A stretch of 8,872 nt of DNA from Planctomycetota bacterium (GCA_021828935.1 JAJZCU010000059.1:1-8872), one strand, 5' to 3'; shown: positions 1 to 7,159, counted from the first letter of the stretch. A program made the numbers and translations. The notes: generated by a model from the letters alone, not told the origin.

Positions 1-11
1 GTACAAAACAA

Positions 12-34
12 GCTGTTTCGTGTGCCGAAACGGC
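12..34. repeat. Inverted repeat (hairpin) near left edge
   Basis: GCTGTTTCG and CGAAACGGC form a 9-bp stem with one G-T wobble around a 5-base loop, TGTGC. Read on the minus strand the stem is followed by the T-rich TTGTTTTG, which resembles an intrinsic terminator. However, no minus-strand gene lies upstream of it in this window. On the plus strand the tail is A-rich, so it does not look like a classical terminator for a gene entering from the left. Confidence 0.5.
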
Positions 35-114
35 ATAAAAACCGCCATTTACAAGGGGTTTGCAAAAACTTAATAGGCGGAATGGCTAGGAACTACGGTC
101 TATATGTTCCCCGT

Positions 115-202
115 CGTATCCGCGTTTATCCGCGTCATCCGCGGTTCACGTCGTCGTGAATCTGTGTAATCCGCGGGCGGCCTCTGGGCGATCTGTGGAT
201 AC
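115..202. repeat. Dispersed ATCCGCG/ATCTGTG repeat, copy A
   Basis: Short near-repeats of the form ATCCGCG, TTATCCGCG, TCATCCGCGG, AATCTGTG and TAATCCGCGG follow one another, ending in GATCTGTGGATACC at about 190-203. The first 63 bases align closely with copy C at 697-764, with one missing base and a few substitutions. Such degenerate strings are, from memory, common between genes in Planctomycetes and Verrucomicrobia genomes. Their function is unknown. Confidence 0.7.
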
Positions 203-350
203 CGACGCCGCCGCCGCGCACGGGCGGTCAAGAAGGAAAACCCGGTGAATTCGGCAGCCGGCAGCGCCCGCGCCGGCGACAAAAGGAATTGCAAGAAAGT
301 GGCCCCGGATTTCCATCACGGGGCTGTGCTCACACGCACGCCGCGACCGT

Positions 351-373
351 ATATCTGTGTAATCTGTGGATGG
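351..373. repeat. Dispersed ATCTGTG repeat, partial copy B
   Basis: ATATCTGTGTAATCTGTGG followed by ATGG repeats the same unit seen in copy A (AATCTGTGTAATCC at 159-172), here as two tandem ATCTGTG units. It is a short fragment of the same family. Confidence 0.55.
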
Positions 374-462
374 TCGTCGCCCGCTGTGTCGCCGCGCCGC
401 CGTGAAACGATGGAGCGTTCTCGCACCTTCATCTGCCGTCGTGGTTCCGCACAAATTCAACC

Positions 463-479
463 GTCCCGCGGGACTTTTT
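463..479 (+). terminator. Weak terminator-like palindrome with T tract
   Basis: GTCCCGCGGGAC (463-474) is a perfect 12-base palindrome followed directly by TTTTT. As a hairpin it would have only about four base pairs with a 4-base loop. No gene is seen upstream of it. The shape fits a weak intrinsic terminator, but it could equally be chance in GC-rich DNA. Confidence 0.2.
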
Positions 480-696
480 CTATCATTCTTCCCGGTTTCC
501 CGGCATTGCGTTGCGACTTCATGCCGGGTTATTTTCATGCGCCCTTGCGGGCTACGGTATCGGCCGGGGATCCAGCTTGTTATCATTTAAGGCAACCGGC
601 CGTCGCGGCGCCCCGCCCCCGGTAATCCATTGGATATAACTCTGCGCTGCCATGCTTGGCGGTTCGCCGTTTGAAATCATTGCGTGCGGCGCCCCT

Positions 697-764
697 CGTA
701 TCCGCGTTTATCGCGTCATCCGCGGTTCCCGTCTTCGCCGCCGAATCTGTGGGATTCCGCAGGG
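697..764. repeat. Dispersed ATCCGCG/ATCTGTG repeat, copy C
   Basis: CGTATCCGCGTTTATC, GCGTCATCCGCGGTTC and GAATCTGTGGGATTCCGC follow in the same order as in copy A (115-177), with one base deleted in the second unit. Same orientation as copy A, about 580 bases away. Confidence 0.7.
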
Positions 765-785
765 GCCGCGTGGGCGAGACAACAA

Positions 786-812
786 TGGTCAGTGGTCGGT
801 GATCAGTGATCA
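786..812. repeat. Degenerate 7-bp tandem repeat
   Basis: Nearly four tandem units of consensus TG[AG]TC[AG]G. The units alternate between TGGTC and TGATC, so the phase is exactly seven bases. A run of A and then G follows. From memory, similar TGGTCAG/TGATCAG strings occur between genes in several Planctomycetes; no function is known to me. Confidence 0.6.
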
Positions 813-845
813 AAAAGGGGGGCCTCCGCGCACCGTTATGTGGTA

Positions 846-863
846 TGAAATTTTCACGCCCTG
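846..863. repeat. Possible truncated tail of the hairpin-headed repeat
   Basis: TGAAATTTTCACGCCCTG matches the internal tail of the neighbouring full repeat, TGAAATTTTCGACGCCGTG at 933-951, apart from two single-base gaps. It lies immediately before the head of that copy, so it may be the remnant of an earlier insertion of the same element. Confidence 0.35.
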
Positions 864-867
864 ATTA

Positions 868-974
868 GCCGCCACGCGCCCGTCGCGGCCCAATGGGCCG
901 GCGCGGGCGGCTAACAGTTCTGGTCACGGGCTTGAAATTTTCGACGCCGTGCGCGTGCGTATGCACATTACATT
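868..974. repeat. Hairpin-headed dispersed repeat, copy 1
   Basis: About 107 bases, repeated in the same orientation at 4033-4140. The first 44 bases (868-911) begin with GCCGCC and end with GGCGGC, and fold into a long GC-rich imperfect stem with the tip GGCCC-AAT-GGGCC. The two copies differ at a single base in this head. A less conserved tail follows: CTAACAG, CTGGTCAC, TTGAAATTTT, then a stretch ending in TTACATT. The plan resembles REP-type intergenic palindromes. Neither copy has an adjacent transposase gene. Confidence 0.8.
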
Positions 975-1382
975 CGGGTTCCGGTCGCCGGTGCGCGCCG
1001 GCCGCGGAGCCCAAATTCGTGCCGCAGGACGGCCGCCGTCGGCCATTACGTCCGTTTTCGACCCTCAAAAACTTCTGCCACGCCGCGCCGCGACAAATAC
1101 CAAGACTCTTGGATGCGCTTTTATTTTATCCCACCGCCGCCGCGCCTTGGCCACCGAGATTCCAGCGGCGGACCAAAAATTCAACCGCCCATCCGGGGCG
1201 GGCGAGAATGTTGTTAACAGGCCGTGGCATCGTGCATCGGGGCAAGCCGAAACGCGGCGGCGGGCTGACCGAACGACGCGCTGGGCCCGGCTGGCACGCG
1301 AGGCAGAGTCCCATAAGGCCAAGCCCGCGCCGCAAGCGTAGGCTCACACCGTTGGGCATGGCATCAATGGCTGGCTCTGCGG

Positions 1383-1388
1383 TACAAT
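1383..1388 (+). promoter_or_regulatory. -10 box of aroB, leaderless start
   Basis: TACAAT ends six bases before the aroB ATG at 1395, so transcription would start at or within a base or two of the start codon. There is no Shine-Dalgarno sequence before the ATG, which agrees with a leaderless mRNA. No clear TTGACA-like -35 lies 16-18 bases upstream. Similar boxes precede cysS (TACAAT) and the Tudor-CHAT gene (TATAAT). Confidence 0.6.
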
Positions 1389-1394
1389 TCGCCC

Positions 1395-2510
1395 ATGGAA
1401 ACGGTTCAGGTACAACTGCCCTCACATACAATTGCCCCCTATTCCGTCCGCGTCGGTGCGGGCCAATTGGGGGAGATTGGCCCCACACTGCGCACCGACC
1501 TTGACGCACGCACCTGCGTTATCATCACCGATTCCAACGTGGCGCCATTGTATTTGGCCAGGACGGCGGCATCGCTGGAAGGCGTCGATATACGCGTGTT
1601 AGCCGCCCAATTTGCGGCCGGCGAAGCGGCCAAAAACCTACGTACCGTTGGCGAATTGTATGACAATCTTTTGCCGCGGCGGTTGGACCGCAACGCGGTG
1701 ATCATTGCGCTGGGCGGCGGCGTGGCGGGAGATCTGGCCGGTTTTATCGCCGCAACGCTGCTTCGCGGGCTGCCCTTTGTTCAGGCGCCCACCACCTTGC
1801 TGGCGGCCGTCGACGCCAGCGTGGGCGGCAAAGTGGGCATTGACCATGCCGCCGGGAAAAATCTCATTGGCGCCTTCCACCAACCGCGGCTGGTCATCAC
1901 AGATCTGGCCACGTTCAAAACGCTGCCCCGCCGGGAAATTGCCTGCGGGCTGGCCGAATGCGTAAAACATGCGTTCATCCGTGATGGCGCGTTGCTAAGC
2001 TTCATCGAAACGCGCCTGGATTCGCTGATTTCTTGTGACCCGGTCACCATGGAAAAGCTGGTGGCATGGAACGTGCAGATTAAGGCGGAAATTGTGGAAA
2101 TGGACCCTTATGAAAAAAATCAGCGGGCGTGGCTGAACTTTGGCCATACCTTTGGCCACGCCTTGGAAACCGTGGGCCAGTACCACGCGCTGCAACATGG
2201 GGAAGCCGTCGCCCTGGGCATGGTGGCCGCGGCGCGGCTTTCCGAAAAACGCCTTGGCCTGAATTCAGCCATCACCGCCCGGCTGATCGCGCTGCTTGAC
2301 CGCATCGGTCTGCCGACAAGGTTGCCGGGACTCGACGCCGGCGCGATTTTCAATGCCATGAAAACGGACAAAAAAAACCGCGATGGCGCATTGCGACTGG
2401 TGCTGCTGGCGGATATTGCGCGGCCGGAAATTATCAGCGACGTACCGGCGGAACAGGTTTTCCAGGCCATTGAAAGCTTGAACGTTACAGAAACGGCCAC
2501 GGGCCATTAA
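1395..2510 (+). CDS. aroB: 3-dehydroquinate synthase
   Basis: Converts DAHP to 3-dehydroquinate, the second step of the shikimate pathway to aromatic amino acids; cytoplasmic, uses NAD+ and a divalent metal. The 371-residue protein has the normal family length. The NAD-binding glycine motif GGGVAGDLAGFIAA is at 107-120, the active-site segment VDASVGGKVGIDH at 139-151, and KNLIGAFHQP at 155-164. By comparison with the E. coli enzyme the metal ligands are Glu188 (GLAECVKHA), His251 (LNFGHTFGHALE) and His268 (LQHGEA). The conserved DKK is at 325-327. The ATG at 1395 puts the first beta strand at the very N-terminus, as in E. coli AroB, and there is no Shine-Dalgarno, so translation is probably leaderless from the TACAAT box. 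It is the first gene of a likely operon with dprA. An eight-A run at the DKKN codons leaves the frame intact. Confidence 0.96.
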   Translation: METVQVQLPSHTIAPYSVRVGAGQLGEIGPTLRTDLDARTCVIITDSNVAPLYLARTAASLEGVDIRVLAAQFAAGEAAKNLRTVGELYDNLLPRRLDRNAVIIALGGGVAGDLAGFIAATLLRGLPFVQAPTTLLAAVDASVGGKVGIDHAAGKNLIGAFHQPRLVITDLATFKTLPRREIACGLAECVKHAFIRDGALLSFIETRLDSLISCDPVTMEKLVAWNVQIKAEIVEMDPYEKNQRAWLNFGHTFGHALETVGQYHALQHGEAVALGMVAAARLSEKRLGLNSAITARLIALLDRIGLPTRLPGLDAGAIFNAMKTDKKNRDGALRLVLLADIARPEIISDVPAEQVFQAIESLNVTETATGH

Positions 2511-2532
2511 GCCGAAAATTCATTTTATTAAC

Positions 2533-2540
2533 AGGGAGAG
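2533..2540 (+). promoter_or_regulatory. Ribosome binding site of dprA
   Basis: AGGGAGAG lies five bases before the ATG at 2546. It fixes this start and contrasts with aroB, which has no such site. The 35-base gap after aroB shows no -10 box, so dprA is most likely read from the aroB transcript. Confidence 0.7.
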
Positions 2541-2545
2541 AAAAC

Positions 2546-3934
2546 ATGCCCATTCAAACGTCCCAGGATTTGTTTGAAAAGGCGCCCGGCGCCGCGCCCG
2601 CGACGCCGCCCGCCGGCCCCGCATCCGACGATGAACTGCTGGCCCGGCTGCAACTGGCCACCGCGCGCGGCGCCGGCCCGATATTGCTGCAACGCGCCGT
2701 CCTGGCGCTGGGCAGCGCCTTGGCCGTGACGGGCAGTTCAGTAAGTCGCCTGGCGCAGGTGGAGGGTTTCGGTCAGAACCGCGCGGAAGCACTGCTAAAA
2801 AATGTCGATCCTGCCGCCGCGACGCGCGAGCTTGCCCGCGCCCGTCACCAGCATATTCGCATCCTTTGCGCCGCCGATCACGATTGGCCACCGGGCCTGC
2901 GGACGATTCTTGATCCCCCCATCGTTTTATATATGCGCGGCGAATTACAACCCATTGACCGTCTGGCCGTGGGCATCGTGGGGTCCCGTCAATGCACCAT
3001 GTACGGCCGCGAACAATCGCAGCGCTTCGCGGGATTGCTGGCCACTGCGCGGCTTACGGTGATCAGCGGCGGCGCCCGGGGCATTGATACCGCCGCCCAC
3101 GAAGGCGCCCTGCGGGCCGCCGGTCGTACCGTGGTGGTGCAGGGCTGCGGGCTGGAACATTGCTACCCAACTGAAAATGCCGATTTATACGCAAAGATTG
3201 CCGACGGTCGTGGCGCCGTGTTAAGTGAGCTGCCGCTGAACGCAGCTCCGCTGCCCACCAACTTCCCCCCGCGCAACCGCATCATCGCCGGCCTGAGTCT
3301 GGGCGTGCTGGTGGTGGAGGCCAGTCCGCGCAGCGGTTCCCTTATCACGGCACGTCTGGCGGGAGAAGATTATGGCCGGGAAGTATTTGCCCTGCCCGGC
3401 CGCGTAGATTCCACCGCCAGCGCCGGCACGCATGATTTAATTAAGAAAGGCGCGGCGGCCCTGGTCGACCGGCTGGAGGATATTCTTGATGGCCTGGCCG
3501 GGCCGTTATCATCCGTCCAAATTGAATTGCGCGAAAACCATGCGCGGCTCGCCGCTGACGCAATTCTGACCTGCGGCCAAACCACTGCCACCACTGCGTC
3601 GATGAGTCGCGAAGCCCAACCCGCGCGGAACGCCGCCGCGCAGCCGGAAGACGTTGCCGTTGCAGCTGCCGCCCTGGCGCCCGCGGCCGCGCGCCAGGGC
3701 GCCCCCGTTCCCCGCCGGCCAAGCAAAGCTTCCGCCCCGCCCGGCGCGCCCTCGCGGTTCACCCCGGCTCAACAAAAAATACTCGACGCCATGACGGGCC
3801 GCGAAAGCACCGTCGACGATCTTTGCCAAACAACCGCATTTTCACCGGCGGTTGTTCTTACGGAATTAACGTTTCTCCAGCTCACCGGCGCCGTACAGCG
3901 CATCGGCGGCCAGCGCTTCCACCGCCGGCGCTAG
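2546..3934 (+). CDS. dprA: DNA processing protein DprA/Smf
   Basis: Binds incoming single-stranded DNA during natural transformation and loads RecA on it; cytoplasmic. The 462-residue protein is longer than the usual 300-400. A helix-hairpin-helix-like N-terminal part (about 30-90) includes LAQVEGFGQNRAEALL. The Rossmann-like DprA core runs from about 138 to 320, with GIVGSR at 143-148, ISGGARGIDTAAHEGAL at 173-189, FPPRNRIIAGL at 240-250, and EASPRSGSLITARLA followed by FALPG up to 285. An Ala/Pro-rich, probably disordered linker fills about 345-403. A C-terminal winged helix (about 404-460) includes FTPAQQKILDAM, as in the DprA DML1-like domain. The strong ribosome binding site supports the ATG at 2546. 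It lies 35 bases after aroB and converges on cysS. No other competence genes are in the window, so an active transformation system cannot be concluded. Confidence 0.95.
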   Translation: MPIQTSQDLFEKAPGAAPATPPAGPASDDELLARLQLATARGAGPILLQRAVLALGSALAVTGSSVSRLAQVEGFGQNRAEALLKNVDPAAATRELARARHQHIRILCAADHDWPPGLRTILDPPIVLYMRGELQPIDRLAVGIVGSRQCTMYGREQSQRFAGLLATARLTVISGGARGIDTAAHEGALRAAGRTVVVQGCGLEHCYPTENADLYAKIADGRGAVLSELPLNAAPLPTNFPPRNRIIAGLSLGVLVVEASPRSGSLITARLAGEDYGREVFALPGRVDSTASAGTHDLIKKGAAALVDRLEDILDGLAGPLSSVQIELRENHARLAADAILTCGQTTATTASMSREAQPARNAAAQPEDVAVAAAALAPAAARQGAPVPRRPSKASAPPGAPSRFTPAQQKILDAMTGRESTVDDLCQTTAFSPAVVLTELTFLQLTGAVQRIGGQRFHRRR

Positions 3935-4235
3935 GGACACGGCCCGGCCGGCTGCGGCGGTCGCTCCATATTTCCGCCAGCCAGACGGCACATCGGCGCA
4001 CCGGCCGTCCCGCAACGCCGTAAAATTGTGCCGCCGCCACGCGCCCGTCGCGGCCCGATGGGCCGGCGCGGGCGGCTAACAGACCTGGTCACTGGTTTGA
4101 AATTTTGGAATGCCGTGCGCGATCGTATGCATGTTACATTTTGCCGCCGGCGTCGTCGCAATGGGTTGCGGCGCCCGCCAAATGCGCGCCGCGCGGCTGG
4201 TCGCCATCCGCAGACGTGTTCATTGTCATGCCGCG
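3935..4235. other. Gap between convergent dprA and cysS
   Basis: No gene is seen. The main content is copy 2 of the hairpin-headed repeat at 4033-4140. The flanks (3935-4032 and 4141-4235) are GC-rich and show no T-tract terminator for either gene. The near-symmetric 44-base hairpin in the repeat could serve as a transcription barrier for both genes, but this is inference. Confidence 0.6.
4033..4140. repeat. Hairpin-headed dispersed repeat, copy 2
   Basis: Direct repeat of 868-974, one base longer through a single-base insertion in the tail. The 44-base hairpin head (4033-4076) differs from copy 1 only at the tip (GGCCC-GAT-GGGCC instead of AAT). The tail keeps CTAACAG, TGGTCAC, TTGAAATTTT, GCCGTGCGCG, GTATGCA and TTACATT, with scattered changes. 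The head is better conserved than the tail, which suggests that the hairpin is the part under constraint or the part recognised for spread. Confidence 0.8.
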
Positions 4236-5820
4236 TCACGGCGCCGGCGCCAGCCGCGGGCGCCACGCGCTGCCGCCCGGCTGGTCCTTGACTTCCGCGC
4301 CTAACGCCGCCAACTGCCGACGCAGGGCATCACTTTGTGCGAAATCCTTGGCCGCCCGCGCCTGCCCGCGTAATGTCATCAATGTTTCAATTTCCACGGC
4401 CCGGTCTTCCTCCACGGGCAACAGCGGTTCAAATATCACCGCCAACACCAAATCGATCTTCTTTAATGCCGCCAAGGCGCTGCGGGCCTGCGGGAATGGC
4501 AGCTTTTTCTGTTTGTTAATCATCGCCGCCCAGGTGAACACAGCCGCCAGCGCCGCGGACGTATTTAAGTCATCGTCCATGGCCATGGTAAACTCGTTGA
4601 GCATCGCCTGCTCCTGCGGTTCGGGGTCGCGTTGGTCGTCCCGCTCGCCGGCGGCTTCATCCACCGCGGCCACGCTTAACGCCAGGCGTTCGCCCAAGTC
4701 GCGCAGCGTTCCCAGCGCGGCGGCGGCGTCCTGCAATCCATGCAGCGTAAAGTTCATGGATTCGCGGTAGCGCGTGGAAACCAGCGCCCATCGCACCACC
4801 AGCGGGTCGTAGCCTTTGGCAATTAAATCGCGGATGGTAAAAAAGTTGCCGCGGGATTTGGACATTTTTTCGCCGTTCACCATGAGGTGGCGCGTGTGCA
4901 TCCAAAACTGGGCGAAGGTTTTCCCCGTGGCGGCTTCCGATTGCGCGATTTCGCATTCATGGTGCGGAAAAATGTTATCTTCGCCACCGGTATGTATATC
5001 AATGCTTGGGCCAAGTATTTCCGCCGCCATGGCGCTGCACTCAATGTGCCAGCCCGGGTATCCTTCGCCCCACGGCGAGTTCCAGCGCATCAGGTGGCGC
5101 CCGTCGGGCTTCCACAAAAAAAAGTCCGCCGGGTTGCGCTTGGCCGCCTGCTGATTGAGCGCCCCCCCCCCCCCCGTGCGACAATTGCTCCAAAGAATTG
5201 CCTGAAAGGCGTCCATATTCGGAAAAACTGGACACGTCAAAATAAACCACGCCGTCGGCGCCCACATAGGCGTGCTTTTTTTCCAGCAGCGTCTGAATCA
5301 TGGCAATAAATTCCGGAATGTGCCGCGTGGGCCGCGGCATGATCCGCTCCCGCGCTGCATCGTCCACCTGCGCGTCCGCGTCGCTGACCACCTTGAGTCT
5401 TAACAGCCGGGCGTCATCTTTGAATGCTTCAATAAAGTATTGCGCCACCTGCCGCGGGTCGTTGGGATTTTCAACCGGGGCCTTGCCGGCCTTCTTGCTT
5501 TCCCGCATGCGGGCCACCGCCACTTCCAGCTTGTCCTGCCCGGCGGCGTCGGCCAGGGCGTCGTCGGTCATGTGGCCCACGTCGGTCATGTTCATGACAT
5601 GCCGCACGGTGGCCCCCCGAAATTCCAGATACCGCCGTAAAATATCAGCAAATAAGAACGCCCTGAAGTTGCCGATGTGTGCGTAGTCGTACACCGTCGG
5701 CCCGCAGGTGTACAGCAGCACCGTGGCGCCGGCCAGCGGATTTGCCGCGTCGGGCCCCGAGGCCAGCGGCGTGAAACGTTCCAGGTCGTGGCGCAGGGTA
5801 TTATAAAATTCTGTGGGCAT
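4236..5820 (-). CDS. cysS: Cysteinyl-tRNA synthetase, interrupted by a frameshift in a G14 run
   Basis: Class I synthetase that charges tRNA-Cys; cytoplasmic. The N-terminal frame starts at 5820 with [10 protein letters not shown]. It carries the first zinc ligand Cys39 (YTCGPT) and the HIGN signature at 48-51. After SLEQLSH (215) it enters 14 G (5175-5162). In the present frame it then runs into unrelated sequence and stops at 5041. The rest of the enzyme is in the +1 frame: [23 protein letters not shown] (zinc Cys261), [11 protein letters not shown] (zinc His286, Glu290), and KMSKSRGNF (318 onward). With 13 G the protein would be 527 residues, complete through the anticodon-binding part. 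Compared with E. coli (461) it has an extra segment near 95-150. The cause is most simply a homopolymer sequencing or assembly error; real slippage or inactivation is possible. It probably has its own promoter at 5874-5879. Only a weak GGGA precedes the start. Confidence 0.93.
5162..5175 (-). repeat. Run of 14 G inside cysS (14 C on plus strand)
   Basis: The coding strand reads CAC followed by 14 G and CGCTCAATCAG. With 14 G the frame gives Gly5-Ala-Gln-Ser and soon stops; with 13 G it gives Gly4-Ala-Leu-Asn-Gln and rejoins the synthetase. One base therefore separates the truncated (259 residues) and full-length products. The run encodes a glycine stretch just before the KRNP-DF-LWK motif, where the family has a variable loop, so its length in residues is tolerated. 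Confidence 0.9.
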
Positions 5821-5873
5821 GAACAGTTTTTCCCGTTTTTCGCATAAATGTTTTAGACAACAGTACCGCCGGA

Positions 5874-5879
5874 ATTGTA
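5874..5879 (-). promoter_or_regulatory. Likely -10 box of cysS
   Basis: On the minus strand CTACAATTCCGG closely matches the aroB box GTACAATTCGCC. It would start transcription near 5867, giving a leader of about 47 bases before the cysS ATG at 5820. No good -35 is seen at 16-18 bases; a TTGGCG lies only 12 bases upstream, inside the inverted repeat at 5888-5909. Confidence 0.45.
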
Positions 5880-5887
5880 GCAGGGTT

Positions 5888-5909
5888 CAGGCGCCAATCT
5901 CGGCGCCTG
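5888..5909. repeat. Perfect inverted repeat between lpxB and cysS
   Basis: CAGGCGCC and GGCGCCTG form a perfect 8-bp stem around AATCTC. It lies about 50 bases after the lpxB stop and just upstream of the cysS -10 box. It could end lpxB transcription, although no T tract follows on the minus strand. Alternatively it could be an operator overlapping the -35 region of cysS. Confidence 0.55.
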
Positions 5910-5956
5910 CGCCGGCGCGGTGGCAGCCGCCGGCCACAAAACATGCAGTCCGCCAT

Positions 5957-7141
5957 TTATTCCGTTTCGTTGTCGGCAAGCTCGTCGGGCGTTCCGACCA
6001 GTTTCGCCACCTCCGCCGCCACGCGCGCCGCCGCCGAGCGCCCATCGGGACCCGGGCCCAGGGCGCTGACCACTTCGCGCAGTTGCGCCCCCATGTCTTC
6101 ACGCAGCTGTGGCTGGCTTAATAACGCCACGGCATCGCGGGCCAGCGGCGCCGGTGAACCGTAAAATGGGATATATTCCGGCGCCACCCTCCGCCCGGCC
6201 AATATATTCACCAGCGCCCGGTAACGCGTTTTCACCAGAAACTGCCCGACGGGCAGCCATTTCCATGGCGCCAGGTAATACATCACAATCATCGCCTTGC
6301 CGTGCTTGGCCACCTGCAGTGTGGCCGTGCCGCTGACCACCAGCACCACGTCCGCCCACTGTATGACTGCGTCGGTCATGCCCACGCGAATATCCACCGG
6401 CAGGTTAAAGTGCCGCAAATGCCTGCGAATCTGCCAGGCCCGCGCCTCGCTGGCGGCCGCTATTACAAAACTGCATTTGCCCAGACGACCATTGGCTTCG
6501 GTGATCACGCGCAGCATGACCGGCAGGTTGCCGTCGATTTCCGCGGAACGGCTGCCGGGCAACAAAGCCATCTTTGCGCCGCTGGTGGGCAGCGGCGGTT
6601 CTATGGGCGCGAGGGGCGCCGCCGGGGCGTCGCCGCCTAGGTCATCGGCCGGCACATCAAACATCGGATGCCCCACGTAGACTGCATGCACGCTGAATCG
6701 CCTAAAATATTCCTCTTCAAACGGCAGCACGCAGCAGACGGTGTCGCACGCGTCCGCCAATTTTTTCATCCGCCACGCCCCCCAGGCCCACAATTGCGGC
6801 GCCACATAATAACAAACCGGCAGTCCCGCTTGCTTGGCCATTTTGGCAAGTTTCAGGTGAATGGCCGGCGAGTCGATGGGCATGACCACCGCCGGCCGAT
6901 TCGCGGAAAATTCCGCTTTTATTTTGCCCAGCAACCGATACCAGTAAAAGGCCTGCGACGCCGCGCCCAGCAACATGGCCGAATGAACGGTGGGATTGGC
7001 CAGCAATCGGCAACCGGCCCGGGCCATGGCTTCGCCGCCGACTCCAACGAACTGGGCATCGGGAAAACGGCTCCGCAACGCGGGAATTACGGCCGCCCCC
7101 AGGGCGTCGCCACTGTGCTCCGCGGCCGAAAGAAAAAACAC
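5957..7141 (-). CDS. lpxB: Lipid-A-disaccharide synthase
   Basis: Joins UDP-2,3-diacylglucosamine and lipid X (2,3-diacylglucosamine-1-phosphate) to form the lipid A disaccharide at the inner face of the cytoplasmic membrane. Its presence implies an outer membrane with lipid A. The 394-residue protein has normal family length and GT-B fold features. These are the N-terminal FFLSAAEHSGD (2-12), VGVGGEAMARAG (32-43), PIDSPAIHLKLA (88-99, containing the Asp equivalent to E. coli Asp98), YYVAPQLWAWG (111-121), FEEEYFRR and VGHPM near 141-160, LLPGSRSAEI (193-202, Arg198), and SGTATLQVA (270-278). The usual Glu of the last motif is Gln here. The start shown is GTG at 7141; the Shine-Dalgarno AGGAG lies 18 bases upstream, so a start a few codons earlier is possible. 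It is followed by cysS on the same strand after 136 bases, and is divergent from the Tudor-CHAT gene. Confidence 0.94.
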   Translation of the reverse strand: MFFLSAAEHSGDALGAAVIPALRSRFPDAQFVGVGGEAMARAGCRLLANPTVHSAMLLGAASQAFYWYRLLGKIKAEFSANRPAVVMPIDSPAIHLKLAKMAKQAGLPVCYYVAPQLWAWGAWRMKKLADACDTVCCVLPFEEEYFRRFSVHAVYVGHPMFDVPADDLGGDAPAAPLAPIEPPLPTSGAKMALLPGSRSAEIDGNLPVMLRVITEANGRLGKCSFVIAAASEARAWQIRRHLRHFNLPVDIRVGMTDAVIQWADVVLVVSGTATLQVAKHGKAMIVMYYLAPWKWLPVGQFLVKTRYRALVNILAGRRVAPEYIPFYGSPAPLARDAVALLSQPQLREDMGAQLREVVSALGPGPDGRSAAARVAAEVAKLVGTPDELADNETE

Positions 7142-7159
7142 CGGTGCTGCGATGATTCG

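Larger units (their letters stand above)
1..1394. other. Long gene-free, repeat-rich region upstream of aroB
   Basis: No reading frame here looks like a protein family or has convincing start signals. The translated frames are rich in Arg, Pro and Ala, overlap one another on both strands, and contain short peptides that are simply translations of the dispersed repeats. What can be seen is a hairpin near the left edge, degenerate ATCCGCG/ATCTGTG repeats, a 7-bp tandem repeat, one copy of the hairpin-headed repeat, and the aroB promoter at the right end. I saw no tRNA, rRNA, tmRNA, SRP RNA or RNase P signature motifs, but a structured RNA search was not possible. Confidence 0.7.

Noticed and set aside
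146..586. Open minus-strand frame of 146 codons in the left region
   Set aside because: It runs through the dispersed repeats, is Arg/Ala/Thr-rich, overlaps other open frames on the plus strand and matches no family I recognise.
893..1504. Open plus-strand frame of 203 codons starting inside repeat copy 1
   Set aside because: It begins within the repeat, overlaps the start of aroB in another frame, and has Arg/Pro-rich composition typical of chance frames in GC-rich DNA.
2370..2377. Run of eight A in aroB as a possible programmed slippage site
   Set aside because: It falls in the conserved DKK codons, the frame is intact on both sides, and no alternative frame of interest follows.
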